From assembly GCA_910585735.1 (NCBI GenBank), contig CAJUEU010000016.1:1-43643 (forward strand): a stretch of 43,643 nt of DNA. Direction: 5' to 3'. Position 1 is the first letter of the stretch. Each line of letters opens with the position of its first letter. The translations under genes were made by a program, and so were the position numbers. Origin of the DNA: an uncultured Oscillospiraceae bacterium. Its GTDB lineage: Bacteria; Bacillota; Clostridia; Oscillospirales; Oscillospiraceae. Of this stretch, positions 7,685-15,256 are shown one piece after another. The notes below the pieces were generated by a model. It did no database searches and was not told the origin of the DNA. It saw nothing but the letters and a program-made list of their open reading frames with translations.

Positions 7685-8602
7685 ATGAAGAAGCTTGCCG
7701 CACTGTTCCTCTCCCTCACGTTAGCCCTCTCCCTTACCGCCTGCGGCGGCGACACCAATACCACCCCCACCCCAGGCGGAGAAAGCACAACTCCCGTCAC
7801 TGATCCCACCCCCAATGGCGAAAACACCGCCCCCGCCGCCCTCACCGGGGTGGAGGATGGGGTGCTCACCGTGGCCATGGAATGCGCCTACGCCCCCTAC
7901 AACTGGACCCAGTCGGACGACTCCAACGGGGCCGTACCCATCGCCAACAACCCGGGCTCCTACGCCAACGGCTACGACGTGGCCATCGCCAAAAAGATCG
8001 CCGAGCAGAATGGCTGGGAGCTGGAGATCATGGCCATCGAGTGGGAGGGCCTCTCCCCCGCCCTCAACGCCGGCACGGTGGATATGGTCATCGCCGGCCA
8101 GTCCATGACCGCCGACCGTATGGCCCAAGTGGACATGGCGGGCCCCTACTTCCACGCCTCCATCGTTTGCGTCACCAAAGTGGACAGCCCCCTGTCCGAG
8201 TGTACCGGCATCTCCCAGCTCACCGGCACCTGCACCGCCCAGACCGGCACGGTGTGGTATGACACCTGCCTGCCCCAGATCGAGGGGGCCGAGCTGATGC
8301 CCGCCGCCGAGACCGCCCCCGCCATGATCATGGCCGTGGAGAGCGGCACAGTGGACTTTATCTGCACCGATATGCCCACCGCCATGGCGGCCTGCGCCAC
8401 CTATCCCGACCTGGTGATCCTGGACTTCACCGGCACGGAGGACAATTTCACCGTAAGTGACGAGGAGATCAACATCGGCCTGTCGGTCCGCAAGGGCAAC
8501 ACCACCCTGCTGGACGCTGCCAACAAGGTCCTCGCAGGCATGACTGCGGAGGGCTTCAACACCCTCATGAACGAGGCCATTTCCGTCCAACCTGCGATCT
8601 AA
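7685..8602 (+). CDS. Amino-acid ABC transporter substrate-binding lipoprotein (probably lysine)
   Basis: A 305-residue extracellular lipoprotein of solute-binding family 3. It has a lipoprotein signal peptide with lipobox LSLTAC (Cys20), then a Thr/Pro-rich linker to about residue 52, then the two-lobed binding domain (VLTVAMECAYAPYNW, GYDVAIAKKIAEQNGWELE, LNAGTVDMVIAGQSMT, SGTVDFICTDMP). The ATG at 7685 is chosen because AAAGGA precedes it and it begins the signal peptide MKKLAALFLSL. Upstream in-frame codons fall in the riboswitch. The L-box in its leader and the downstream permease and ATPase point to lysine import. Confidence 0.92.
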   Translation: MKKLAALFLSLTLALSLTACGGDTNTTPTPGGESTTPVTDPTPNGENTAPAALTGVEDGVLTVAMECAYAPYNWTQSDDSNGAVPIANNPGSYANGYDVAIAKKIAEQNGWELEIMAIEWEGLSPALNAGTVDMVIAGQSMTADRMAQVDMAGPYFHASIVCVTKVDSPLSECTGISQLTGTCTAQTGTVWYDTCLPQIEGAELMPAAETAPAMIMAVESGTVDFICTDMPTAMAACATYPDLVILDFTGTEDNFTVSDEEINIGLSVRKGNTTLLDAANKVLAGMTAEGFNTLMNEAISVQPAI

Positions 8603-8637
8603 TTGTTTTTTCTACCCTCTTTGGAAAGGAGTCTGCA

Positions 8638-9492
8638 ATGGATAAGCTGATACAGCTTGGCAGCGATATGGCCCGGCTCTGGGCCGCCCACGGCCCCAAA
8701 TATCTGCTGGGCATCCGCAACACCCTCATTCTGGCCATTGCCGCCACCGCCATCGGCTGCCTCATCGGCTTTGTCTGCGGCGTGCTGAACACCATCCCCT
8801 ACACCAAGCAGGACCCTCTGCCCAAGCGGTTCTTGCTGAAGCTGGTCCGGGTGGTGGTGCGGGCCTATGTAGAGATCTTCCGGGGCACCCCCATGATGCT
8901 CCAGGCCGTGTTTATCTTCTACGGCATCCCCTACTTTACGGACGGGGCGGTCTCCTTTAAGGGCATGAGCGGCATCTGGGCAGCCTCCCTCATCGTGGTC
9001 TCCATCAACACAGGAGCCTATATGGCCGAGAGTGTCCGGGGAGGTATCATCTCCATCGATCCGGGCCAGACCGAGGGGGCCAAGGCCATCGGCATGAACC
9101 ACGTGCAGACCATGGTCAACGTGATCCTTCCCCAGGCTCTTCGAAACATCATGCCCCAAATCGGAAACAACCTCATCATCAACATCAAGGACACCTCGGT
9201 GATGTTTGTCATCGGCTTCATCGAATTCTTTGCCCAGCACCGAAATATCGTGGGCGTCAACCTGATGTACTTCCCCTCGGCCACCATTGAGATGATCGGC
9301 TACCTCACCATGACCCTCACCGCCTCCTTCCTTCTGCGGTGGGCCGAGAAGAAAATGGACGGGGACGCCGACTTCCAGTTGGTCCAGGCCGACCAGCTGG
9401 TGATGGCGGCGGGGACTTACTCCCACCCGGACAAGGGCACCCCCTTTGACGAGCAGAGCCGGGAATACACCGGCGGAAAGGGGGATTCCTAA
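8638..9492 (+). CDS. Polar amino-acid ABC transporter permease (HisM/GlnP type)
   Basis: A 284-residue inner-membrane permease of the His/Glu/Gln/Arg family. Hydrophobic helices are evident near residues 25-50 (TLILAIAATAIGCLIGFVCG), 80-105 and in later segments. EIFRGTPMMLQ is the conserved family motif, and the EAA loop that contacts the ATPase reads GAKAIGMNHVQTMVNVILPQ. The last 45 residues form a hydrophilic tail longer than in most homologs. It follows the binding protein by 35 bp with AAAGGAG as ribosome-binding site and precedes the ATPase by 1 bp. Only one permease is encoded, so it probably works as a homodimer. Confidence 0.93.
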   Translation: MDKLIQLGSDMARLWAAHGPKYLLGIRNTLILAIAATAIGCLIGFVCGVLNTIPYTKQDPLPKRFLLKLVRVVVRAYVEIFRGTPMMLQAVFIFYGIPYFTDGAVSFKGMSGIWAASLIVVSINTGAYMAESVRGGIISIDPGQTEGAKAIGMNHVQTMVNVILPQALRNIMPQIGNNLIINIKDTSVMFVIGFIEFFAQHRNIVGVNLMYFPSATIEMIGYLTMTLTASFLLRWAEKKMDGDADFQLVQADQLVMAAGTYSHPDKGTPFDEQSREYTGGKGDS

Positions 9493-9493
9493 C

Positions 9494-10234
9494 ATGGCAG
9501 AGCCTATTTTGGAGGTCCGGCACCTCTCCAAATCCTTCGGAGCCAATGTGGTCCTCCGGGACATTGATTTTACGGTCTCCCAGGGGGACGTGACCACCGT
9601 CATCGGCCCCTCGGGCTCGGGCAAGTCCACCCTGCTGCGGTGCATCAACCTGCTGGAGACCCCCACCGCCGGGGAGATCGTCTTTCACGGTAAAAACGTG
9701 GCCGCCCGGGGAGCGGACCCCACCGCCTACCGCGCCAAGGTGGGCATGGTGTTTCAATCCTTCAATCTTTTTAATAACATGACTGTGCTGGAAAACTGCA
9801 TGGTGGGCCAGCGGAAGGTGCTGAAGCGGGACGCCGAGACCACTCGGAAGAACGCCATGGGCTACTTGGAGCAGGTGGGCATGGCCCCCTACATCAACGC
9901 CCGGCCCCGGCAGCTTTCCGGCGGCCAGAAGCAGCGGGTGGCCATTGCCCGGGCCCTGGCCATGGAGCCCCAGGTCCTCCTTTTTGACGAGCCCACCTCC
10001 GCCCTGGACCCTGAGATGGTGGGGGAGGTCCTCTCGGTCATGCGGGATCTGGCCAACCGGGGCATGACCATGCTGGTGGTGACCCACGAGATGGCCTTCG
10101 CCCGGGACGTGAGCAATCACGTGGTCTTTATGGACGGTGGGGTCATCGCTGAGGAAGGCGAGCCCGCCCGCCTCTTCAATGACCCGCAAAATCCCCGGAC
10201 CCGGGAATTTCTCGCCCGGTTCCGCCAGGCGTGA
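9494..10234 (+). CDS. Polar amino-acid ABC transporter ATP-binding protein
   Basis: A 246-residue ATPase of the GlnQ/HisP type that powers the importer. Walker A is GPSGSGKST, the Q-loop is in VGMVFQSFNLF, the signature is LSGGQKQRVAIARAL, Walker B is VLLFDEPTSALDPE and the switch histidine is in VVTHEM. The start at 9494 is 1 bp after the permease stop and has AAAGGGGG upstream. Earlier in-frame codons overlap the permease. Last gene of the lysine-riboswitch operon, followed by a strong terminator. Confidence 0.94.
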   Translation: MAEPILEVRHLSKSFGANVVLRDIDFTVSQGDVTTVIGPSGSGKSTLLRCINLLETPTAGEIVFHGKNVAARGADPTAYRAKVGMVFQSFNLFNNMTVLENCMVGQRKVLKRDAETTRKNAMGYLEQVGMAPYINARPRQLSGGQKQRVAIARALAMEPQVLLFDEPTSALDPEMVGEVLSVMRDLANRGMTMLVVTHEMAFARDVSNHVVFMDGGVIAEEGEPARLFNDPQNPRTREFLARFRQA

Positions 10235-10250
10235 ATCATGGAGACTGTAT

Positions 10251-10282
10251 GAGACCCCTCCGCCGTTTGGCGGAGGGGTCTC
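10251..10282 (+). terminator. Terminator after the ABC importer operon
   Basis: A perfect 14-bp stem (GAGACCCCTCCGCC with its complement) and loop GTTT, 16 bp after the ATPase stop. The U-tract is weak. The 3' arm contains GGAGGGG, which could also serve as a Shine-Dalgarno for the small frame at 10287. Confidence 0.7.
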
Positions 10283-10286
10283 TGCT

Positions 10287-10412
10287 ATGCTGTCCTTATT
10301 CTCCCCTCATTTTGGCACGTGTCAACTGGTGGTCATTCTCTCCGGCGCTTTCGCTCTCTTTATCGGCTGCGCACTCCTTTATCTGTACCACTGTGGTCGT
10401 GTATTGAATTGA
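10287..10412 (+). CDS. Possible 41-residue single-pass membrane peptide
   Basis: A short frame with one clear hydrophobic segment (LVVILSGAFALFIGCALLYL). An ATG at 10287 lies about 8 nt downstream of GGAGGGG. That Shine-Dalgarno is buried in the terminator hairpin of the importer operon, so translation would need the hairpin to open. I recognise no family. It may be a chance frame in the 312-bp spacer before the KDPG aldolase gene. Confidence 0.3.
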   Translation: MLSLFSPHFGTCQLVVILSGAFALFIGCALLYLYHCGRVLN

Positions 10413-10453
10413 TATTTTCTCTGGATTTTTCCCAAATTCTTCCCTTCTTTCCC

Positions 10454-10481
10454 TTGACGATTTGGCGGAATCATATATAAT
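10454..10481 (+). promoter_or_regulatory. Promoter of the KDPG aldolase operon
   Basis: TTGACG (10454-10459), 16-bp spacer, perfect TATAAT (10476-10481). It is followed at once by the repeated GTTTCA boxes. Confidence 0.75.
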
Positions 10482-10485
10482 AAGA

Positions 10486-10528
10486 GATGGAGTTTCATAA
10501 AACAGGATGGCGTTTCACAATACGAAAC
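10486..10528 (+). promoter_or_regulatory. Repeated GATGGNGTTTCAYAA operator downstream of the -10 box
   Basis: GATGGAGTTTCATAA (10486-10500) and GATGGCGTTTCACAA (10506-10520) are direct repeats 20 bp apart. The second extends into an inverted repeat GTTTC-N7-GAAAC (10512-10528). The site covers the start of transcription, so binding would repress. GAAAC/GTTTC symmetry recalls KdgR-type IclR operators, and an IclR gene is third in this operon. The link is an inference. Confidence 0.5.
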
Positions 10529-10547
10529 AAGAAGAAAGGGTGGTATC

Positions 10548-11510
10548 ATGAATCAGGTCATTGAACAAATCTCCAACATCGGCATCATCCCTGTCATCGC
10601 CTTCAACAGCGTGGAGGAGGCGGTCCCTCTCTGCAAGGCATTGGTGGCGGGCGGCCTCCCCGCTGCCGAGGTCACCTTCCGCACCGCCTGCGCTGAGGAG
10701 TGCATCCGCACCATTGCCAAGGAGGTCCCCGAGATGCTGCTGGGCGCCGGCACGGTGCTCACCATCGACCAGGCCGACCGGGCCATGGCCGCCGGGGCTA
10801 AGTTCATCGTAGCCCCGGGCTACGATCCCCAGGTCACCCAGCATGTTATTGATAAAGGCGGCATCATGATGCCGGGCACCGCCACCTCGGGCGAGATGCA
10901 GCAGGCCATGAACCAAGGCTGCGAGGCCATCAAGTTCTTTCCCGCCGAGGCCAACGGCGGCGTTGCCATGCTCAAAAACATCGGCGCCGCCCTGAAGGGA
11001 GCCCGGTGGATGTGTACCGGCGGGGTCAATGCCAAGAACGTCAACGACTACCTGGGCTATCCCCAGATCATTGCCGTGGGCGGTACCTGGATGTGCAAGA
11101 GCGACATGATCAAGGCCGGAGAGTGGGACAAGATCACCGCCATGTGTAAAGAAGCGGTCAAGACTATGCTGGGCTTCAACCTCCATCACGTGGGCATCAA
11201 CTGCGGAAGCCCCGAGGAGGCCGAGAAGGTAGCCAAGACCATCGCCGCCCTCTTTGATCTGGAGTACAAGCCGGGCAACTCCTCCAACTTCGTCAGCACC
11301 TATGTGGAGTGCATGAAGAAGCCCGATGCCCGGGGGACCAACGGGCACATCGCCATCGGCGCCAACAACGTGGACCGGGCGGTCTACCACCTTTCCCGCC
11401 AGGGAGTGGAGTTCATTGAGGAGAGCCGGGTCTCCGATGACAAGGGCACCAAGGCCATCTACCTCAAGGGTGAGATCGGTGGATTTGCCATTCATCTGGT
11501 CCGGAAATAA
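10548..11510 (+). CDS. eda: KDPG/KHG aldolase fused to a VOC (glyoxalase-like) domain
   Basis: Class I aldolase that splits 2-keto-3-deoxy-6-phosphogluconate into pyruvate and glyceraldehyde-3-phosphate, the last step of the uronate pathway. Residues 1-205 are a complete KDPG aldolase: GIIPVIAF, AAEVTFRT with the catalytic glutamate E41, LLGAGTV, and the Schiff-base lysine K129 in CEAIKFFPAE. Residues about 210-320 form an additional domain (LHHVGINCGSPEEAE, GTNGHIAIGANNVDRAVYHL) of vicinal-oxygen-chelate type, which is absent from the usual 205-215-residue enzyme. The role of the extra domain is unknown. The start has GAAAGGGTGG upstream. It is followed by a repeat element and then kdgK. Confidence 0.9.
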   Translation: MNQVIEQISNIGIIPVIAFNSVEEAVPLCKALVAGGLPAAEVTFRTACAEECIRTIAKEVPEMLLGAGTVLTIDQADRAMAAGAKFIVAPGYDPQVTQHVIDKGGIMMPGTATSGEMQQAMNQGCEAIKFFPAEANGGVAMLKNIGAALKGARWMCTGGVNAKNVNDYLGYPQIIAVGGTWMCKSDMIKAGEWDKITAMCKEAVKTMLGFNLHHVGINCGSPEEAEKVAKTIAALFDLEYKPGNSSNFVSTYVECMKKPDARGTNGHIAIGANNVDRAVYHLSRQGVEFIEESRVSDDKGTKAIYLKGEIGGFAIHLVRK

Positions 11511-11517
11511 GTGCGAA

Positions 11518-11630
11518 GGGTAGGCTGGCAGGACCGGATGGACCGGAGCGAGGCCGAGCGCAGGGCCGCAAGGCGGCCCGGAGACCAGGCCGAGTCGGAG
11601 GGAAGCCGGGCCGTTAAGCCAACCCAACCC
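11518..11630 (+). repeat. Intercistronic structured repeat, copy 1
   Basis: A ~110-nt element between the aldolase stop and kdgK. It is nearly identical to the reverse complement of 21079-21186. The ends pair (GGGTAGGCT at 11518-11526 with AGCCAACCC at 11617-11625, one mismatch). A central hairpin GGGCCGC-AAG-GCGGCCC lies at 11563-11579. The copies agree closely outside this hairpin. Inside it both arms differ but still pair. Both copies are in the sense direction of the surrounding operon. Function unknown. Confidence 0.8.
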
Positions 11631-11682
11631 GTAGCATGATAATGCCACCTATCAAAAAACATTACATAAGGAGGAACTACCC

Positions 11683-12711
11683 ATGCCCAGAATCATTACC
11701 TTCGGCGAGCTGATGCTCCGTCTCCAGCCCTACAACTACGAGCGCTTTGTCCAGTGCGACCACGTGGAATTCACCTTCGGCGGCGGCGAGGCCAACGTGG
11801 CGGTCTCCCTGGCCAATTACGGCCTGGATGCCGCCTACGTCACCAAGCTCCCCACCCACTCCATCGGCCAGGCCGCCGTCAACTCCCTCCGCCGCTACGG
11901 CGTGGACACCTCCCTCATCACCCGGGGAGGCGACCGTGTGGGCATCTACTTCAACGAGAAGGGCGCCTCCCAGCGGGGCAGCGTGTGCATCTATGACCGG
12001 GCCCATTCCGCCATCCAGGAGGCCTCTCCCGCCGACTTCAATTGGGAGAAGATCTTTGAGGGGGCCGACTGGTTCCATTTTACCGGCATCACCCCCGCCC
12101 TGGGTCCCAACGTGGTGGAGATCTGCAAGGAGGCCTGCAAGGCCGCCAAGGCCAAAGGGATCAAGATCTCCTGCGACCTCAATTACCGGGGCAAGCTGTG
12201 GACCCGGGACCAGGCAAGGGCCGCCATGACCGAGCTGTGCCAGTACGTAGACGTGTGCATCTCCAACGAGGAGGACGCCAAGGACGTGTTCGGCATTGAG
12301 GCCGAGGCCACCGACATCTACGCCGGCAGCCTGAACCACGAGGGCTACAAATCCGTGGCCAAGCAGCTCCATGACAAATTCGGCTTTGAGATGGTGGCCA
12401 TCACCCTGCGGGAAAGCCACTCCGCCTTTGACAACGGCTGGTCCGCCATGCTCTTCAACGCCAAGACCGAGGAATACTGCTTCTCCAAGAAGTATGACCT
12501 GCATATCATCGACCGGGTCGGCGGCGGCGACTCCTTCGGCGGCGGCCTGATCTACTCCCTGCTCACCGGCAAGGACACCCAGGGCGCGGTGGAGTTCGCC
12601 GTAGCGGCCTCGGCTCTGAAGCACTCCATCGAGGGGGACTACAACATGGTCACCGTGGCTGAGGTGGAGAAGCTGGCCGGGGGCGACGGCTCGGGCCGGA
12701 TCCAGCGGTAA
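11683..12711 (+). CDS. kdgK: 2-keto-3-deoxygluconate kinase (PfkB family)
   Basis: A 342-residue ribokinase/PfkB-type sugar kinase, expected to phosphorylate KDG to KDPG for the aldolase encoded just upstream. MPRIITFGELMLRL and FGGGEANVAVSLANYG are the N-terminal substrate-binding signatures. DRVGGGDSFGGGL is the C-terminal catalytic and anion-hole motif with the base aspartate (GGGD in place of the common GAGD). SCDLNYRGKLW and ISNEEDA also match KDG kinases. AAGGAGGAA precedes the ATG at 11683. It ends 1 bp before the IclR regulator gene, so the two are translationally coupled. Substrate assignment rests on similarity and on linkage to eda. Confidence 0.9.
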   Translation: MPRIITFGELMLRLQPYNYERFVQCDHVEFTFGGGEANVAVSLANYGLDAAYVTKLPTHSIGQAAVNSLRRYGVDTSLITRGGDRVGIYFNEKGASQRGSVCIYDRAHSAIQEASPADFNWEKIFEGADWFHFTGITPALGPNVVEICKEACKAAKAKGIKISCDLNYRGKLWTRDQARAAMTELCQYVDVCISNEEDAKDVFGIEAEATDIYAGSLNHEGYKSVAKQLHDKFGFEMVAITLRESHSAFDNGWSAMLFNAKTEEYCFSKKYDLHIIDRVGGGDSFGGGLIYSLLTGKDTQGAVEFAVAASALKHSIEGDYNMVTVAEVEKLAGGDGSGRIQR

Positions 12712-12712
12712 G

Positions 12713-13474
12713 ATGGCGGAACCCTCAGTCCAGAGCCTGGAACGGGCCTTCGCCCTTCTGGAGCTGCTGGCCCTCCATCCCCGGGGCATGGCCCTTACCG
12801 AGCTTGCCGAGACCACCGGGCTCCACAAGTCCACCGTCCACCGATTGCTGGGAAGCCTTTTCTCCTTGGGTTACGTGGTGAAGGACAGCGGTTCGGGCCA
12901 TTACCGGCTCACCTACAAGCTCCTGACTCTTTCCAACGGGATCCTGGATGGAATCGACGTACTTTCAGCCGCCAAACCCCATCTGGACCGTCTTTCCGAG
13001 GAAACGGGAGAGATCGTCCACCTCATGGTGCCCGAGGGCTCCGACGGGGTCTATATCTATAAAAGCGAGCCCCCTCTTATTCAGGGGCAGATGCGCTCCA
13101 GGGTGGGACTGCGGGCCCCTCTGGCCTGTACTGCCGCCGGCAAGGCCATTCTTGCCACCCTCCCTCAGGAAGAGGTAGGACGGCTGTGGGCCCTGGCCCC
13201 TCCCACTCCCCTCACCCGAAGCACGCTGACCCAACAGGGCTCCTTGCTGGCCCAGCTTCGTGAGATCCAGGACAAAGGCTGGGCGGTAGATGACGAGGAG
13301 AATGAGGTAGGGGTCAAATGCGTAGGTGCGTCCATCCCGGACTATCAGGGCAGAGCCCTATCCGCCATAAGTATCTCGGCCAACGCCGCCCGCATGACCT
13401 CCCTGTTGCTGGAGACCCTGATCCCCAAACTCCTCCAATGCAAGGAGGACATCTGCCGGGATATGGGATTATGA
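12713..13474 (+). CDS. IclR-family transcriptional regulator (KdgR-like)
   Basis: A 253-residue IclR regulator. Residues 1-65 are the winged helix-turn-helix (SVQSLERAFALLELLA, MALTELAETTGLHKSTVHRLLGSL, LGYVVKD). Residues about 80-253 are the effector-binding domain (ETGEIVHLMV, GLRAPLACTAAGKAILATLP, GWAVDDEENEVGVKCVGASI). It starts 1 bp after the kdgK stop and closes the eda-kdgK operon. By position it is the likely controller of that operon through the GTTTCA boxes at 10486-10528, with a keto-deoxy sugar acid as probable ligand. Both points are inferences. Confidence 0.92.
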   Translation: MAEPSVQSLERAFALLELLALHPRGMALTELAETTGLHKSTVHRLLGSLFSLGYVVKDSGSGHYRLTYKLLTLSNGILDGIDVLSAAKPHLDRLSEETGEIVHLMVPEGSDGVYIYKSEPPLIQGQMRSRVGLRAPLACTAAGKAILATLPQEEVGRLWALAPPTPLTRSTLTQQGSLLAQLREIQDKGWAVDDEENEVGVKCVGASIPDYQGRALSAISISANAARMTSLLLETLIPKLLQCKEDICRDMGL

Positions 13475-13480
13475 CCCTAT

Positions 13481-13518
13481 AAAAGAACTGCCGTGGAAAA
13501 TTTCCGCGGCAGTTCTTT
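13481..13518. terminator. Bidirectional terminator between IclR and hydrogenase genes
   Basis: A long hairpin of AAAGAACTGCCGTGGAAA with TTTCCGCGGCAGTTCTTT. It is flanked by A- and T-rich ends and lies between two convergent genes. Confidence 0.85.
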
Positions 13519-13533
13519 CTTCTCTATGATGTT

Positions 13534-15057
13534 TCAGTCCACCAGCTTGTCCAGTTCCTTGATGTGCTCGGTCTCGCTGGAGCACTGGTGTTGGGCCTGC
13601 TTGGCGTAAAGCCCCACATTGACCTTGGACTTGTTGATGGGCTGCATGGTACCGGCGCCGGCCACACACCCGCCGGGACAGGCCATACCCTCCAGCAGGT
13701 AGCCGGGGTACTTCCCCGCCACAGCGGCCGCCATAAGCTTGCGGCACTCGGCCAGGCCGTCCGCCGAGGCTACCTTGATCTCCCTGTCCGGGTGGGTCTG
13801 GCGGATCACGTTGACCACCGCCTGGGCCACGCCTCCGGTCACCGCAAAGGCCCGGCCGTCGGCCGAAGCGTCGTTCACGCCGGCGGGATCCTCCTCCACG
13901 TCGGCCAGGGACACATGCCCGGCGTCAAAGATCCCCGCCATCTCTTCAAAAGTAAGGACGAAATCCACCTCACTGCGGACGCTGCGGCGCATGGCCTCCA
14001 GCTTCTTGGCGGCACAGGGGCCCACAAAAACCACCTTAGCGTTGGGATATTCCCGCTTAATGAGCCGGGCAGTGAGCGTCATGGGAGTGAGTGCCATGGA
14101 GACACAGTCGGCGTGGTCGGGGTAAAGCTTTTTGGCCATCACCGACCAGGCGGGGCAGCAGGAGGTGGCCATAAAGGGCAGATGCTCCGGCACCTCCTTG
14201 AGAAAATCCTCGGCCTCCTGGGTGGCACAGAGGTCAGCCCCGATGGCCACCTCGAAGATGTCGGCAAAGCCCAGCTGCTTCATCGCTGAGCGGAGCTTAC
14301 CGGGGGTGACCTTCGGCCCAAACTGGCCCACAAAGGCGGGAGCGACGGCGGCGTAGACCCGCTCGCCCGACTGGATCGCCCGGATGACCTGGAAAATCTG
14401 GGATTTGTCGGCAATGGCTCCAAAGGGACAGTTCACCAGACACATACCGCAGGAGACACATTTGTCGTAGTCAATGTCCGCCTTTCCGTTGCAGTCGGTG
14501 TGGATGGCTCCCATACCACAAGCGGCGGCGCAGGGCCGCTCCTGGACAATGATGGCCTTGTAGGCACACACATCGGCGCAGCGGCCACACTTGACGCAGG
14601 CCTCCTGGTCGATGTAGGACCGGCCATTGGTTCGGTCCAGATGAATGGCCCCCTTTGGGCAGACCTCCTCACAGGGGTGGGCCAGACATCCCTGGCAGCC
14701 CTCGGTGACCAGCACCCGCCGCTCGGCGCAGCCGTTACAGGCAAACTTGATGATATTGATAAGGGGCGGGGTATAGTAGGTCTCATCCCGGTCGGCGGCC
14801 TCGATGTTGTCTGAAAGAGGAGCATGCTCGGAGGCAGTGCGGCAGGGCAGGCCCATGGCCAGCCGAAGCCGCTCCCCTACAATGGCCCGCTCCAAAAACA
14901 CGTCATTTCGGAAATTGCCCACCTCTCCGGGAATGATCTTATAGGGCAGCTCCTCGATCCGCTTGTCCACCGGCCACTCTGTATGGTAAGCCATACGGGC
15001 CACTTCCCGGAAAATACGGTGGCGGATCTCCTGGATCCTGGTCTCAACACCTCTCAC
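13534..15057 (-). CDS. Monomeric [FeFe] hydrogenase, group B type
   Basis: A 507-residue iron-only hydrogenase, probably cytosolic. The N-terminal ~105 residues are an uncommon leader. Next come cysteine motifs for several iron-sulfur clusters (ACNGCAERR, CQGCLAHPCEEVCPKGAI, CVKCGRCADVCAYKAI, CVSCGMCLVNCPFGAI). The H-cluster domain carries all three signatures: ATSCCPAW, VGPCAAKKLEA and LEGMACPGGCVAGAG. The second has GPC instead of the MPC of prototypical enzymes, a feature of group B hydrogenases. It stands alone in its own transcription unit, with no HydEFG maturases or electron-bifurcating partners in the window. The physiological electron partner (ferredoxin is likely) is not shown. Confidence 0.9.
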   Translation of the reverse strand: MRGVETRIQEIRHRIFREVARMAYHTEWPVDKRIEELPYKIIPGEVGNFRNDVFLERAIVGERLRLAMGLPCRTASEHAPLSDNIEAADRDETYYTPPLINIIKFACNGCAERRVLVTEGCQGCLAHPCEEVCPKGAIHLDRTNGRSYIDQEACVKCGRCADVCAYKAIIVQERPCAAACGMGAIHTDCNGKADIDYDKCVSCGMCLVNCPFGAIADKSQIFQVIRAIQSGERVYAAVAPAFVGQFGPKVTPGKLRSAMKQLGFADIFEVAIGADLCATQEAEDFLKEVPEHLPFMATSCCPAWSVMAKKLYPDHADCVSMALTPMTLTARLIKREYPNAKVVFVGPCAAKKLEAMRRSVRSEVDFVLTFEEMAGIFDAGHVSLADVEEDPAGVNDASADGRAFAVTGGVAQAVVNVIRQTHPDREIKVASADGLAECRKLMAAAVAGKYPGYLLEGMACPGGCVAGAGTMQPINKSKVNVGLYAKQAQHQCSSETEHIKELDKLVD

Positions 15058-15092
15058 GGCGTTCCCTCCTCAAACATTCATTGCGGTTTGAT

Positions 15093-15120
15093 AGTATACC
15101 ACAGTTCTTCTGAATGTCAA
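15093..15120 (-). promoter_or_regulatory. Promoter of the hydrogenase gene
   Basis: Minus-strand consensus TTGACA (15115-15120), 16-bp spacer and TATACT (15093-15098), 35 bp before the start codon. GAGGAGGGA is the ribosome-binding site. Confidence 0.8.
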
Positions 15121-15129
15121 GAGAAAAAC

Positions 15130-15159
15130 AAAGGAGCGGGCCTTCCGGCCCGCTCCTTT
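15130..15159 (-). terminator. Terminator downstream of the GH2 gene
   Basis: AAAGGAGCGGGCC pairs with GGCCCGCTCCTTT around a 4-nt loop, about 100 bp past the GH2 stop. On the minus strand it is followed by GTTTTTCTC. Confidence 0.8.
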
Positions 15160-15256
15160 ATTCGACAAAACTTCCACTTTTTGGAATTCATGCCTGTTTT
15201 CTTGCCTTTGGGTAAGGGCGTCCCTTCCCCGGTCAGCCCCCGGTTCCGTACAGGGC

